A stretch of DNA of 64,000 bases. Origin: Didymella arachidicola (Eukaryota; Ascomycota; Dothideomycetes; Pleosporales; Didymellaceae). Positions 32,037-42,973 of this stretch are shown here, piece by piece (the stretch's first letter is position 1; the number at the start of each line of letters is the position of its first letter). The stretch covers positions 992,001 through 1,056,000 of the forward strand of contig CM049985.1 of the NCBI GenBank assembly GCA_016630955.3, read 5' to 3'. The position numbers were made by a program, and so were the translations under genes. The notes under the pieces are model-generated. The model ran no database searches. It had not been told where the DNA came from and was given only the letters and a program-made list of their open reading frames with translations.

Positions 32037-32038
32037 TA

Positions 32039-32977
32039 CAAGTACACAGAACGAGACAATGGCCCACCGTATATATTCGTAAATAATAGGTAGCCGAATC
32101 ACCTTCTGATGGTACGGCATCAAGAATGAGCCTTTTGTTAACCACAATGTCATCCAGAACATCCACAACGCTGAATTATGCAATCTTCCTGTGTGCGGGC
32201 AGAGGCAAGGCGTAGAAAAGAGGGACTACGTTTTTTCCTATCTAATGAGGGGAAGAGGGAATATACACCCTACAGATGATTATGTAACAGAGCACGTGAT
32301 GCTGGCTAACACTTCCCAATAGCTGTGCATCCTTCACAGGTCCCTCATAGTAGGGCTCTTTGCCGCGCTACGCGTCAAGATTCCGAGACTAAATGGGTGC
32401 TATGACGACGTAAAGCGAGACCTGCGCAACGAATAGAACGTACGAGATGACATTACATGTCAAGATCTTTGACAGCTTTCTGTTCGGGATCTAATGGTTC
32501 CAGAAGTCTTATTTTCGCCAGGGATTTTCGCCAGGGGTCAGCGCTGAGGAGCATTCGCCGTCAGTCTAAGAATAGAAACAGGAATCAGGCAATAATATTG
32601 CAGATCCAGAGAACTCATCACAAATGGTCGTTCTCTTCAAGAGCAATGAATGGTCGACGTCCACGAGCTTTGCGAAGAAGCTGATAGAACTCGTCACTGT
32701 CGAGCCTCAAACTACCGGAGTTGACAGCCCTACAACCAATCCGCTAGTGATTTGGCTCAGTTGGATCATGCGATGGAAAAAGGTGAGATTCCAAAAAACG
32801 ACCGGGAATGTCTTCGAAGCCCAGCTTGGAGGTGAAGGTCTTCTTGGATAAAATAAAGTCGGGATTCCTTGATACCCGCAACCACGGCCCTGGGAAGGTC
32901 AAGGAGGGCTTCAATAAACTAAGCTCGGCTATGTCCATCTCAGTGCACTCTATATCCAAGTCCATTCCTAACGTCAC
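32039..32977. other. Intergenic region
   Basis: Nearly 1 kb between Pogo-7 and the serine hydrolase 3' end. Only short chance frames; nothing recognised. Confidence 0.5.
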
Positions 32978-34825
32978 TCACAGTTCCAGCCTTTCCCTTT
33001 CCGCTTCATTCACGACGTGCACTCTGGTCAAGTTCACCCGAAAAGCGCTGAGCTCGAGCGTCTGGAATCTCTTGTGCTTGTCTTGATCCCAGAATACCAT
33101 GTTGTTGATAGGTACAGTTGCATACAATGGGCCTTCGATGTCCGTTGGGCAGAACTCATCCCAGATCTGGCCATTATGTTCACTGCGGTCGTCGACTGGC
33201 AGGCCACGCCATTCTTCCCCCTTCTGTTCTTGCGCATTTCGGTATAGCAATGTCGGTACAAGCTGTGCGAAGCCGTGTTCAGGAACGTATGGAACATCTC
33301 TATCCCACTTCAAAATATCAGAAGAATTCGAGACAAATTCAGTTATTACGAGCCCACGCTCGTCGGCAATTAATTTGACGGACGTGTTAAGCTTCGAGTG
33401 CGGGCTCACATACGTCCCTTCATAACGTTCTCTGAGTTGCTGGATCGCATGATTCTCAGCAGGGCGAACGAAACTAGTGACAATGTCTTTAAGCTTCGGG
33501 AGCAGTTTTGTACTTCCAGCTACCAGAATAGTAAACCCTAGGTCGTATTCAGGCGCAAGGATGATAACAGAAGAGTACCCTGGTTGGCCGCCGCCTTTGG
33601 TGATGAAGCGTACTGTACGTCGAGACTCTCGCAACACACGGTCGCTGTGATAAATCTCCCAAGGAATACCATAGAATGAATTGATGCCACGAGCCGGTGA
33701 CGCCGGATTAAACCAGTTCAAGGCGTGCGTGAGGCTGTTGAACTTGCCGAGCGTGTACCGGAGGTATTTAGACAGGTCGGTCGACGAAGCATAGATGCCG
33801 CCTGTGGGATTTTGAATACCCTTATCAACACCCCAGTAGTTCTCACCCGAAGGAATGACGCCAGCCTTGTCCGGTGGAGTAGACAAAGTGCATTTCGACA
33901 TATTGAGGGGCTTGAAGATCTCTTGCTCGATGTAGGAGCTATAGTCTTGACCTGATACCCGTGTAAGAACTATTCCTAGCAGCTCGAATGCGACATTTGA
34001 GTACGTGGATTGCTGGTTGGGGGCGAAGATCGGTATCTGCGACTTGACAGCACCGAGCAGGTCTGCGTGTTCTCGTGTCAGCGAAGCCCGGACGATGCTA
34101 AGTACCATTCTCACCACCCTCGTTACATGGCTTCTGGTAATTCGGGGAATACTCGTCACAATCAATGAGACGCTTCCTTGACACAGGTGGTAGACCCAGA
34201 GTAATGGGATCTGGGGTTTTGCGCTTGTCGAGATTGATCAAATCCCCTTGGGCAACTACTAAGAGTCAACTTCCATACCTTCAAGTGTCTGGCATCCACT
34301 CCATCCATCGGAGGGCCCATTTTTGCCGTGGATCACACATTCTCGAGGTATTCCACTCAACTGGCTGGCCAAGCTCCGCAACGTGATATCATGCCACGGC
34401 AGGGTGCCTGCTTGCTTCTCTTTGAGCTCTTTAATGTACTTGTCCACCGTATCATCGAGACTCAGATTACCCGCTTTCTCTTGTTGCAACAAGCCGAGGA
34501 CTGTAAATGTTTTTGTGATGCTTGCAATTCGATACAGCGCGTCGCCATTGACCTCAGGTACGTCAGGACGAGAAGCGTTTCGTTCGTAGGCAGTGTGGTG
34601 TTTCGACCACAGTGTCTCTTTCGAGGACGTGATCTCTATGGAGAACGAGGTGGCAGAGAACTCAGGATCGGATGCGACGTTCACGATGGCGTTGTTGATC
34701 TCCGCAAACGCATGCTTGAGAAGCGGGTCATTGATATCGTAATCAGGGAGAGGATGAGCAACAGTAGGCTCGTAGCATTTAGCTCCAACTACTGCAGCTA
34801 ACGCAGCCGCAACGAGGAGCTTCAT
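32978..34825 (-). CDS. Secreted serine hydrolase, beta-lactamase/transpeptidase-like
   Basis: Class C beta-lactamase fold protein, probably a secreted peptidase or esterase. About 587 residues in three exons: 34,825-34,279, 34,246-34,115 and 34,062-32,978. Signal peptide MKLLVAAALAAVVGA. Catalytic Ser-x-x-Lys is SITK (about residue 105, in YRIASITKTF), and the Tyr-x-Asn motif is YSN in STYSNVAFELLG. A KTG-like stretch may be TKGGGQPG. The second intron (52 nt, 34,114-34,063) is canonical. The first (34,278-34,247) would be only 32 nt, shorter than any other intron here, yet it is the only join that keeps frame into DLINLDKRKTPDPITLGLPP. Either it is an unusually short intron or a deletion has damaged the gene. 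The ATG at 34,825 is chosen for the signal peptide. Confidence 0.78.
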
Positions 34826-35011
34826 TGTTGCCAACACGCAATGGAGGTGAAGAGTGAGATGGAGAGGGGAAAGCACGACGTGTGTGTTATCGATAAAGAC
34901 AAGGCAGGCATGACGTGAGCGGCTAGGCACCAGCAAACGAAGCGAGCACACAGCGCTTTGTAATCAGGACACTGCGCAGAACTTGAGTTTGATTATCAAG
35001 CGGTAGATGTA

Positions 35012-36843
35012 ACGTGTTCCACCACCAAGTGGGCCACACCAGCAACCGGGCCACCCCACCACAGCTGACGCGACGCTCTACACGATAGCAACAATGCCAC
35101 AACCACAACGCCCTCTGTCGCCTCAAAGACAAGGTAGATGTCTTCTTGCTACTCAAGCGCTTCAGTTAAAGCAAGTACAAAGCCAGCGTTTGGCGTCGCG
35201 GCTATATTCTGTCCCTCGTACGACTCTTCAACGGCGGCTTCAAGGTATCCGCCCTAAACACGAGACTACGCCACACAATCGAAAGCTATCTTCTACTGAG
35301 GAGCAGTCTCTTGTACAATGGATCCTAGACCTCGACCGACGAGGCTTTCCACCCCAGGTTATCGACGTACGACGAATGGCAGACGCTCTACTCGCTAGCC
35401 GCGGCCAAGATCCTCCTCCTCCACCTGTAGGCAAGAACTGGGTGTCGCGCTTTGTCAACAGCCAGTCTGAGCTACAGACAAAGTGGAATAGGAAGTTCCA
35501 CAGTCAGCGCGCTTGCTGCGAGGATCCTGTCGCTATCGCAGCGTGGTTCAAGCTCGTAGAGGAGACGCGGCAGACCTATGGGATACTAGACGCAGACACG
35601 TACAACTTTGATGAGACTGGCTTTATGATGGGCGTCGCAGCGACGTCTAAAGTAGTCACGAGCTCAGATACAGCAGGTCGCGCTACTGTTATACAGCCAG
35701 GTAATAGAGACTGGGTCACGACGATTGAGTGTATCAACGCGTCTGGCTGGTGTCTTCCACCGTTCGTGATCCTGTCTGGTAAGCAGCACCAGGCTAGCTG
35801 GTACCACCACATCCCTATAGACTGGGTACTTGCTGTATCAAACAATGGCTGGACAACTGATCAGCTTGGTGTTGAGTGGATAAAGCACTTTAATAGATAT
35901 ACAGCGCCTCGTACGCATGGAGTCTACCGGCTTCTTATCCTAGATGGCCATAGCAGCCACGCTACGCCTGAGTTCGACCAGTTCTGTACAGAGAACAAGA
36001 TTATCACTCTCTGCATGCCAGCTCATACCTCTCATCTCCTCCAGCCACTTGATGTGAGCTGCTTCGCGCCGCTCAAGCGTGCGTACGGTCACGAGATCCA
36101 GGAGCTCGCCCGCCAAGGCGTCTACCACGTTGACAAGATAGACTTCCTGACGACCTATACACGGATCCGGCCAGCAGTATTCACGCAGCAGAACATCCAG
36201 GCTGGCTTCCAGGCAACTGGGCTTATCCCTCCCTGTCCAGATCGTGTCCTATCGTCGCTTACCGTCGTCCGGACGCCGTCTCCACCAGCGACAACAACAG
36301 ACAATAGCGTCGCATGGACTGCAGAGACGCCACGTACGATAGCGCAGCTTGAGCAGCAGGCTCGACATGTACAGGACCTGCTTCGTCGCCAGTCGCAGAG
36401 CCCAACAAGCCAAGCTATCCGCCAGCTTGTTAAAGGATGCCAGCTTGCTATGAACTCAGCGACTATACTCGCAGAGGAGAATAGGAAGCTTCGTACGGCT
36501 AGTCAGCGCCAGCAACATAGAAGAAATCAGCAGCGTCAGTATATAGCTCGTGGAGGGGCGCTACAGGCTCAGCAAGGCCAGCAGCTCGCTGTAGAGGCAG
36601 AAAGGGTGGTCGCAGAGGTAGAAGAGCTCAGGCTACTCCAGGACGTAAGCGCGCACCACCAACGTGTAGCAAGTGTCACGTTCAAGGACACTCAAGGACT
36701 CAATGTAGACAGTTATAGCCTGCTTTATTATAAACTACGACTCTATTATCTTGTGTTGTTGTGGGGCTATCGCGTTGAGCATCGCGTCAGCTGTGGTGGG
36801 GTGGCCCGGTTGCTGGTGTGGCCCACTTGGTGGTGGAACACGT
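35012..36843 (+). mobile_element. Pogo-8: complete pogo-type element
   Basis: 1,832 bp between TA (35,010-35,011 and 36,844-36,845). Inverted repeats identical over ~62 bases, starting acgtgttccaccacc. The motif accaNcaaNYgggccac occurs twice at each end. Long identical ends indicate a recent insertion. Confidence 0.94.
35094..36718 (+). pseudogene. Pogo-8 transposase with C-terminal frameshift
   Basis: Close to the Pogo-5 protein. Starts MPQPQRPLSPQRQGRC; helix-turn-helix (LASRLYSVPRTTLQRRLQG), CENP-B-type domain, then DDE core with YNFDETGFMMG, LILDGHSSH and LQPLDVSCFAPLKRAY, all intact. After about residue 500 the frame shifts: the CCHC knuckle (CSKCHVQGHSRTQC, 36,665-36,706) and the stop at 36,716-36,718 are in another phase. 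The shift lies between about 36,605 and 36,660. In the unshifted frame the protein runs on through the terminal repeat to 36,923, adding an unrelated tail. The catalytic part is complete, so the copy may still be active if the knuckle is dispensable. Confidence 0.85.
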
Positions 36844-36845
36844 TA

Positions 36846-37594
36846 AGGCTTGCACATGTTGCAAGACCAGGCTCCACTCCAGCCAACCTCGGGAGCTTCC
36901 TTCCTACAGCTAGAGCGCCCTAGTTCATCAACGTCAAAGCTGCGAACAGGAGAGCAGATCAGGTGGAGTCTGCAATCGCATGTCATGTGCACCCTGAGCG
37001 CACCACTTCCAAGTTATGCTGTATTTGTCTACTGCCCTAGCGTGGCCAACATCACCAGTGCCCCTTTCACGGTCAACCCAAGCAAGGCTGCTATGTGTTA
37101 AGTTATGAGCTCTACGTATGGGACCTGTAAGTCGATCGCAATGGCTACAACCGGTCCGGCTATCAAATATTCATGATAGGAAAAGACGCCTCCGAAACTG
37201 GTCACCTTGCATCGCTAGTCAAAGGATTTCAGGACATCATTGGACTGATTACAGGTGGGATTTGCCAGCAAACGACGAGACTTAAGCGAGCACCATGGAA
37301 GTCCATTTTATGCTGCTGCAGCAAAGGATTTATATTCGCATAGTATCATGAAGCAGCTGCGCACAATTTCAAGATAAGCTCTTGTCTTTTGCAGTTCAGG
37401 CTTCGTGGGTTTATACAGCCAAAATGTCAGCGACGTAGAACATTCAAGGATTCTAGGGAAAACGTCTGCCACATGCTGCAGAAAGCTAGATTAACGAACC
37501 TTCTAACAAATATTCAGGTCTAAACAAGCGGTCATCGCCCTCTTCGCAGGATTCCTGTGTCAAAGGCCCAGACCTAGCGCTGGCAAGGTATTAT
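36846..37594. other. Intergenic region
   Basis: Between Pogo-8 and the MFS gene 3' end. Nothing recognised. Confidence 0.5.
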
Positions 37595-39196
37595 CTATAA
37601 TGGATCTGCCGCACGGGCTTGCTCCGTTGATTCAACATCAACAGTGGCCTGTGTGGTTTCCTTTCCAAAAATCTTTTGTGAGATGTTAATGCCAAAGCCC
37701 GTCCATAGAGTGAGAGCGACAACAAACGCCAACGCGCTTCCCCATCCATGAGTCTCTGAAAAGTCTGGTGCTTGACCACTTGGTAGCTGCAATTGCTGGA
37801 AAGGAATCACCACAGCCTGTCCAATACTGACCATCATGCCTAATACGAAAGCGCGCAGTTGTTGATCGCCACCGCAGCTCGCATTGACCCAGCCTGCGAG
37901 TAAGGGGGTATAGCAGCCGTAGCACCCAACGAGAATGAAAGATGCCATTTTGAGCTTGTCGGGCACACTCCAAGCTGTCAGTACAGCATAGCTAAAGGTA
38001 AGGAGCAGGCCGACTGCGAAACACACTGGAGCTCGCCTGCCGATCTTGTCAGATACAAACCCGGTGCCAAGCATGAAGACAAAGTTGATGGCTCCGACGG
38101 TTGTGGGGATATTGTTGATCTCGGGCACCGAGTAAGTGCCCAGTGACTTGAGCCATATGCCGAAGTACTGAATGATATAAGACCCGCAGGTAAGCGTCCA
38201 AAGCGAGTAGGCAAGTGAGAAGACGTAAACCTGCCATGACTTGCTGATACGTGCCAAGACAGTCCGGTCGAGCTTGCCAACAGGTTTGCGGCCTTCTTCT
38301 TCAATGCGCTCCCGGGCGCGATTGCGTTCCCACTCGTTGAGGTAGAAGGCCTGTGTGGTATGTGGGGTATCCGGGAAGAAGAGCCACCCGTAGAGGGCCA
38401 CTGGAACCGCTAGCAGGAAATCGAAGATGAAAAGCCAGCGCCATGCGGGCATGCCACCTTTCCCATACATACCGCTGAACAGTGCACTCTGCAGGTAGCC
38501 AGAGAACATTTGGCCCAAAACTCCAGACATGACGAATAAAGCGCTACGACGTGCCAGCTCAGACTTTCGGTACCAGCATCCAAGCACATACTGAACGCCT
38601 GGCCAAGCAGAAGATTCGAAGAGACCAATGCAAAACCGGAGCGCGTAAAATTGGGTTGCTGTATGGGCCTTGAAGAAGAAGAGGACGAAGAAAGACCAGA
38701 TCATCAGACAGAGAGGTAACCAGATCCTGGGTCTGACGACAGTAATGATAAGATTGGCGAAGGGGCCGCCAATGATAGTGCCGATCGCAAAGTACGTGTT
38801 CATCCAGCTGAGCTCGTTGCCCGGACCAAAGCCCAGGTCTTCCTTCATGCCTGAAACGTATGCGTTCGAGATGTTGTTCTGGTCAAGCTGCTTGATAAAA
38901 AAACAAAGACAGCTGAAGCTCAACAAAAACCAGTCGAGCTCAAAGATAAGTTTCTTCTCTGCGGCTGAGGTCCCTGGCTCATGCCAGTGAAACCAGCCAG
39001 CCTGTGTCGAAGAGTTTGTAGTTGCTTCGTGTTTGCTTCCGGCCGTGCTTGAATGCTCTGCAAGTTGCACTTCGACTGCATCGATATTCTTGCTGCTGGA
39101 TTGCACATGGTCATAAGAAGCCGGAGATGGTGCTATCGGCTGTGCGTGGTCACTCGTTGCACCCTCCGTCGAATACTGTGGGGAGTGGTGAGCCAT
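37595..39196 (-). CDS. MFS transporter, anion:cation symporter (Dal5/Fen2-like) family
   Basis: Plasma-membrane carrier of the fungal ACS family, which takes up organic anions such as allantoate, pantothenate or dipeptides with protons. 533 residues, no intron. A hydrophilic N-terminus of about 85 residues precedes twelve predicted helices. Diagnostic stretches are DQNNISNAYVSGMKEDL in the first helix region, YALRFCIGLFESSAWPGVQY in helix 4-5, the ELARRSALFVMSG loop, and SDKIGRRAPVCF between helices 8 and 9. The ATG at 39,196 is the first of the frame. Divergent from the alpha/beta hydrolase with 423 bp between starts, so the two may share a promoter. A substrate related to pyroglutamate or an amide is inferred from the nearby 5-oxoprolinase. 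Confidence 0.9.
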   Translation of the reverse strand: MAHHSPQYSTEGATSDHAQPIAPSPASYDHVQSSSKNIDAVEVQLAEHSSTAGSKHEATTNSSTQAGWFHWHEPGTSAAEKKLIFELDWFLLSFSCLCFFIKQLDQNNISNAYVSGMKEDLGFGPGNELSWMNTYFAIGTIIGGPFANLIITVVRPRIWLPLCLMIWSFFVLFFFKAHTATQFYALRFCIGLFESSAWPGVQYVLGCWYRKSELARRSALFVMSGVLGQMFSGYLQSALFSGMYGKGGMPAWRWLFIFDFLLAVPVALYGWLFFPDTPHTTQAFYLNEWERNRARERIEEEGRKPVGKLDRTVLARISKSWQVYVFSLAYSLWTLTCGSYIIQYFGIWLKSLGTYSVPEINNIPTTVGAINFVFMLGTGFVSDKIGRRAPVCFAVGLLLTFSYAVLTAWSVPDKLKMASFILVGCYGCYTPLLAGWVNASCGGDQQLRAFVLGMMVSIGQAVVIPFQQLQLPSGQAPDFSETHGWGSALAFVVALTLWTGFGINISQKIFGKETTQATVDVESTEQARAADPL

Positions 39197-39619
39197 ATCG
39201 GCGGTAGCGTGACAAGCCTCGGAGGATCTTGATTGAGGAAACTTCAGATGTGAGTAGCGTCAAGTTGCAACTGGCAATCGTACAATTGTAATATACAGTT
39301 GAGCTACACGCGGTGGCACACCAAGCCCAGCACGCCATTAATCCTCAGAGGATCGCCATCCACACTTCTGCCGCCACGCGACGCCGGATGTGTGCATGTG
39401 TCGGCGTTTGCTGCGCTCTCAGAGTTTTAGCGGGTATATCGAGCTTATCTGGAGCGGTGTGGGGCCGACAAAAATTGCTGCATGGGGCTAAAGCCGGTAG
39501 GCCTGCCCGCCTGCACATCGCTGTGCTGGGTTGCCGGTAGCAGCGGTCGAAGCTACAAACTGTAGCCTTGAGCTTGAGACTTGAACAGCACAAAGTAACA
39601 GCCCAGAACGCTCTTTGTC
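39197..39619. promoter_or_regulatory. Shared divergent promoter region
   Basis: The 423 bp between the MFS and hydrolase start codons are the only 5' sequence either gene has before the other. No specific factor site could be assigned. Confidence 0.4.
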
Positions 39620-40656
39620 ATGGCAGCTTTTGTCGAAATCAACGGCGCAAGCCTCGCATACGCGATCTCGGATTGCGATGACACAAAGCCGCTCCTCATC
39701 ACTCTGCACGGAGGTCGAGGTTTTGGTAGGCGGTGCCACCTCCCTCGCGGCCAAGACTGATTTTACTCGACAGGAAGCCATGAGAGCGACCACAAGGCGT
39801 ATCTGCCTTTGAAAGACAAATACAGGGTTCTTTCGTTTGACTACAGAGGCCACGGACAGAGCTCCAGGACAGGCCCGTACACTTTCAAACAGCTTGTAGA
39901 TGACATCGAAGCTGTACGGATTCGCTTCACTGGTGTGCACGATAAGTTCGTGCTGTGCGGCGGAAGCTTTGGAGGCAAGTCATTACTTGCTCACTATAAC
40001 ATTGACGCTGACAAGCAAAGGCTACCTTGCTCAACAATACGCCATAACATATCCTGAGAAGTTGTCGCATCTGATTCTTCGTGGAACCGCTCCATCGCAT
40101 CATCGTCAGTGTCTCTTAGCCAATGAAAAAATCTGCGCTAAAACCATCTTAGACGAGACAGAGGCTATCCAAGTTCTCGAACAACGCCTACACAAAGCCC
40201 CCAGCCTTTCGACTAAGCAGTTGAAGGACAAGATTTTTGGGTCTTTCGAAAGTGATGCGGAGTTTCAGTTGGTCATGCACGCAGCTGCACCTCTCTATAG
40301 CGAGTCATTTGATCCAGACGCAGCTCTGAAGAAAAACTTGAACACTGTATATTTTGCAGAGTCCCATAGTAGGTCATTACATCTCGGCTCCACACGCACT
40401 AACGCGATTAGATGAGCTATACTCTGAGGCCGAAAAGTACTTTGACTATCGTGAGCTGTTGGGTAAGATCCAGGCAAAGACTCTGATCGTAGTCGGCAGC
40501 GAAGACTGGATATGCCCACCATCGCAGTCTCGGATCATAGCAGCCGGCATATCCGGTGCTCGACTGGAGATCTTCTCAGGAGCAAATCACAGTGTCCATA
40601 TCGAAAAGAATCGCGAGGTCATTGCATTGGTGCGAGAGTGGATAGCTTCCGCTTGA
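39620..40656 (+). CDS. Alpha/beta hydrolase (proline iminopeptidase-like)
   Basis: About 299 residues in four exons: 39,620-39,725, 39,774-39,974, 40,021-40,368 and 40,412-40,656. Catalytic triad: Ser in LCGGSFGG, Asp in VVGSEDWICPP, His in GANHSVHIEK. The oxyanion HGGRGFG and the SFDYRGHGQS strand place it with small-molecule or peptide hydrolases such as proline iminopeptidases. Intron 3 (43 nt) has a consensus CTAAC branch site. Intron 2 (39,975-40,020) starts GCAAGT, a GC-AG intron; no GT donor keeps the frame. Ends 8 bp from the end of the Zn2Cys6 gene (tail to tail). It may release an amino acid or oxoproline from an imported amide; that is inference. Confidence 0.87.
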
Positions 40657-40664
40657 AACATCTT

Positions 40665-42519
40665 TCAAAGAAAGCCAAAGTCATAGCCATTCGCACAGCT
40701 CCACAATGTTACTTGCTCAGTGGCGCCCTCGGTGCCTGCTCCAGAGCTGGGCAATGCAGTACACGATGCTGAAGAGTCGTCCCAGTCGCACAATGTCAGA
40801 TAACAGCTACTCGGGCTTAGTGACTTTGCAACAATCCGAAATAGCTCATCCCTTAGCCTCTGCAACTCGGCACGGATTGTTGATGACAAGGCAGCTGGAT
40901 CCGGGTAGTCCATGTTTATAACTTGGGCGCCAGCATATGTTTCATAACTCGCCACCACGCTCAGAAAACCTGTGACAACAGTTGCAGTTTGATGTGCGTG
41001 CAGCCAACTCTCGGGAAAGGCACGCAGTATGTCGATGCAATGCGTCAGCTCTGACTTGGCGTTGAAATCGCAAGACTGGGCCATGAAACAGTGGATCAAG
41101 ACCAAGCAAGCTGGTATCAAGCGATTGAGGGTGATATAGTTGAGTGGCAGCTGCTTGTTCTCTAACAAGATGTGATTGTATCTGAAGTACTTCTTAGTGT
41201 ACTCAACAAGCTCTCCCGCTGAAGTTTTCTTCGAATGGCTGTTGAAATGGCACGGATAGTAAAGGATGATGAGGAGATTGTAGTAGCGAGCATTGAGCCA
41301 AGTGATGGTGCTGTGTATTGGTATGTTGTCTGCTTCTGGGAGACACACGAGACAGCCCAAGCTGTACCAGTCATCGATGGCCGCGCGCAGCTTTCTTGAA
41401 GTGGCCGCACGATCCGCATTCGTCATTTGGCTGATGTCGAAGTCTTTCTTGGTGTGAATGGAGGTCATTATTTGATACTCCAACTGACGCAGCTGTACGA
41501 TATGGCGATTCAACTGCAGGACAGACGCGTGCTCTATTCGTTCAGACGACGCGAACTCTTCTACTGTGACTGCTGGTTGAGGGATGTTCATATTCTCATC
41601 AATAAGCCCCGCTCGATGACCCACAGATACTGCGAGCATTCGGTCCAGCACAAAAATGCTCCAGAAAAGACGATGTCGGAGTTCGTCATGGCGAGGGCTA
41701 AGTCCCTCGACGAAAGTGTTCGTTCGTGATAGACCCAACGCTACAGCTTGTTGAGTAAGGATCCCGACGATTGACCATGTTGAGACGCCCTCAGGGTCGA
41801 AAAGAGAATACAGAGACAGCAGAGTAAGGATCTGCAGACCTTTCTCGCTGGGTGATAGAAGGCATCGGCTTAAGATCCGGGAATAGGGAACAATCATCGT
41901 GGGTTGGTCGTAAGCAGCGAGCTTCCCAGCTCGTGCTAGTGTAGTACTGCCAATCGCGAGAACGAGCCCAAGGATCTGGTCGGAATTAGCATCTCTGCAC
42001 ACGCAGCATTGTATAACTTGCAATGGAGTCAGGGTTGTCCTCAGCCCATAGATTCAAATATGCGGAGGCTTTCGCATCCCGCAGTATCTCCCGTCTGTCA
42101 AGGAAAGGGTACGCTCGGTGTACATGGCGAAAGTATGCATGCACGTAAGACAAGTAGGTACCGTCAAAAGTGCTGGCCGTGACTTCATTCTGTGCCTGCC
42201 GTCCAGCGTTGTGAGGGCTCGAAACCTGCGCCGTATCGTGATTAGATCCATCGGGGGATATTGTAGACCTGATGACAATAGTATCAGGGCTTTCGAGTTG
42301 GTCGGCATTGTCTTGTACGACGGCGAGGCTGCACACATGGCCCCCTTGAACGCAAAGTTCACATTCTGGTAGTGTCTTGCTGCATTTCTTCTTCATTCGA
42401 CGGCATCGACTGCAAGCCTGGGTGTGAGCTTCCGCGTGTAGGTAGTGCTCTGTACTAGTAGTGTTGGCTGAATGGGTGGTTGTCTTCGCAACGCGAAATC
42501 GATGCGTGTGGGACTTCAT
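40665..42519 (-). pseudogene. Zn2Cys6 transcription factor with an apparent frameshift
   Basis: Fungal binuclear-cluster regulator. The N-terminal cluster is canonical, CSRCRRMKKKCSKTLPECEL then C-x6-C (residues about 36-63), preceded by a His/Thr-rich start. The fungal-specific TF domain follows (YVHAYFRHVHRAYPFLDRRE; LGLVLAIGSTTLARAGKL; the HDELRHRLFWSIFVLDRMLA motif). The two halves are in different frames. The first ends at a TAA about 42,000 (LRVQRC), the second is open from 42,023, and removing one base near 42,000 would join them. No intron of normal size fits. It is therefore a single-base frameshift or a sequence error. Divergent from 5-oxoprolinase (454 bp) and tail to tail with the hydrolase, so a cluster-specific activator is likely. 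Confidence 0.8.
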
Positions 42520-42973
42520 TTGGCAAGCGCTGACGTCATCACAACTAAGAATTGAAAAGAGCCTTCCAGGTGCCGGGTGCGATCATGGTATCCAAGTTCA
42601 GAATTGATCGAAGTAAAAATTGTAAGCAAAGCATTTGCGGCAGCGAAGCATTGTCTCGAGGATGCGCAACTCGCGACGCGCCAGTTCACGTGAAATCGCG
42701 CCATCCAGAAGCCCGCTTTTGTAATCTCAGGCGCGCGGTGCCCGCTGACTCGTTCGCTCTGCAGCCGATTGAAATTGTCATTTTAAGCCTAGTCACTTCT
42801 CAGCGCCGATAGTGAGCCCGCCGAGCTCCACCATACTATGGTAGAGCGAACAGGTAGAGAATAGAAACGAAGAACACTTGAATAATGCTGCATCTTCTCC
42901 CAAAATCTCTGTTTTGCATTGCCAACACCTGTTTGCTTAGCACCAGGGGTCAGGGCCATTAGATACTACCAAA
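42520..42973. promoter_or_regulatory. Shared divergent promoter of the Zn2Cys6 factor and 5-oxoprolinase
   Basis: 454 bp between the two start codons. No precise site assigned. Confidence 0.4.

Noticed and set aside
36719..36923. C-terminal extension of the Pogo-8 transposase
   Set aside because: It reads through the inverted repeat and host flank after a frameshift; not a domain.
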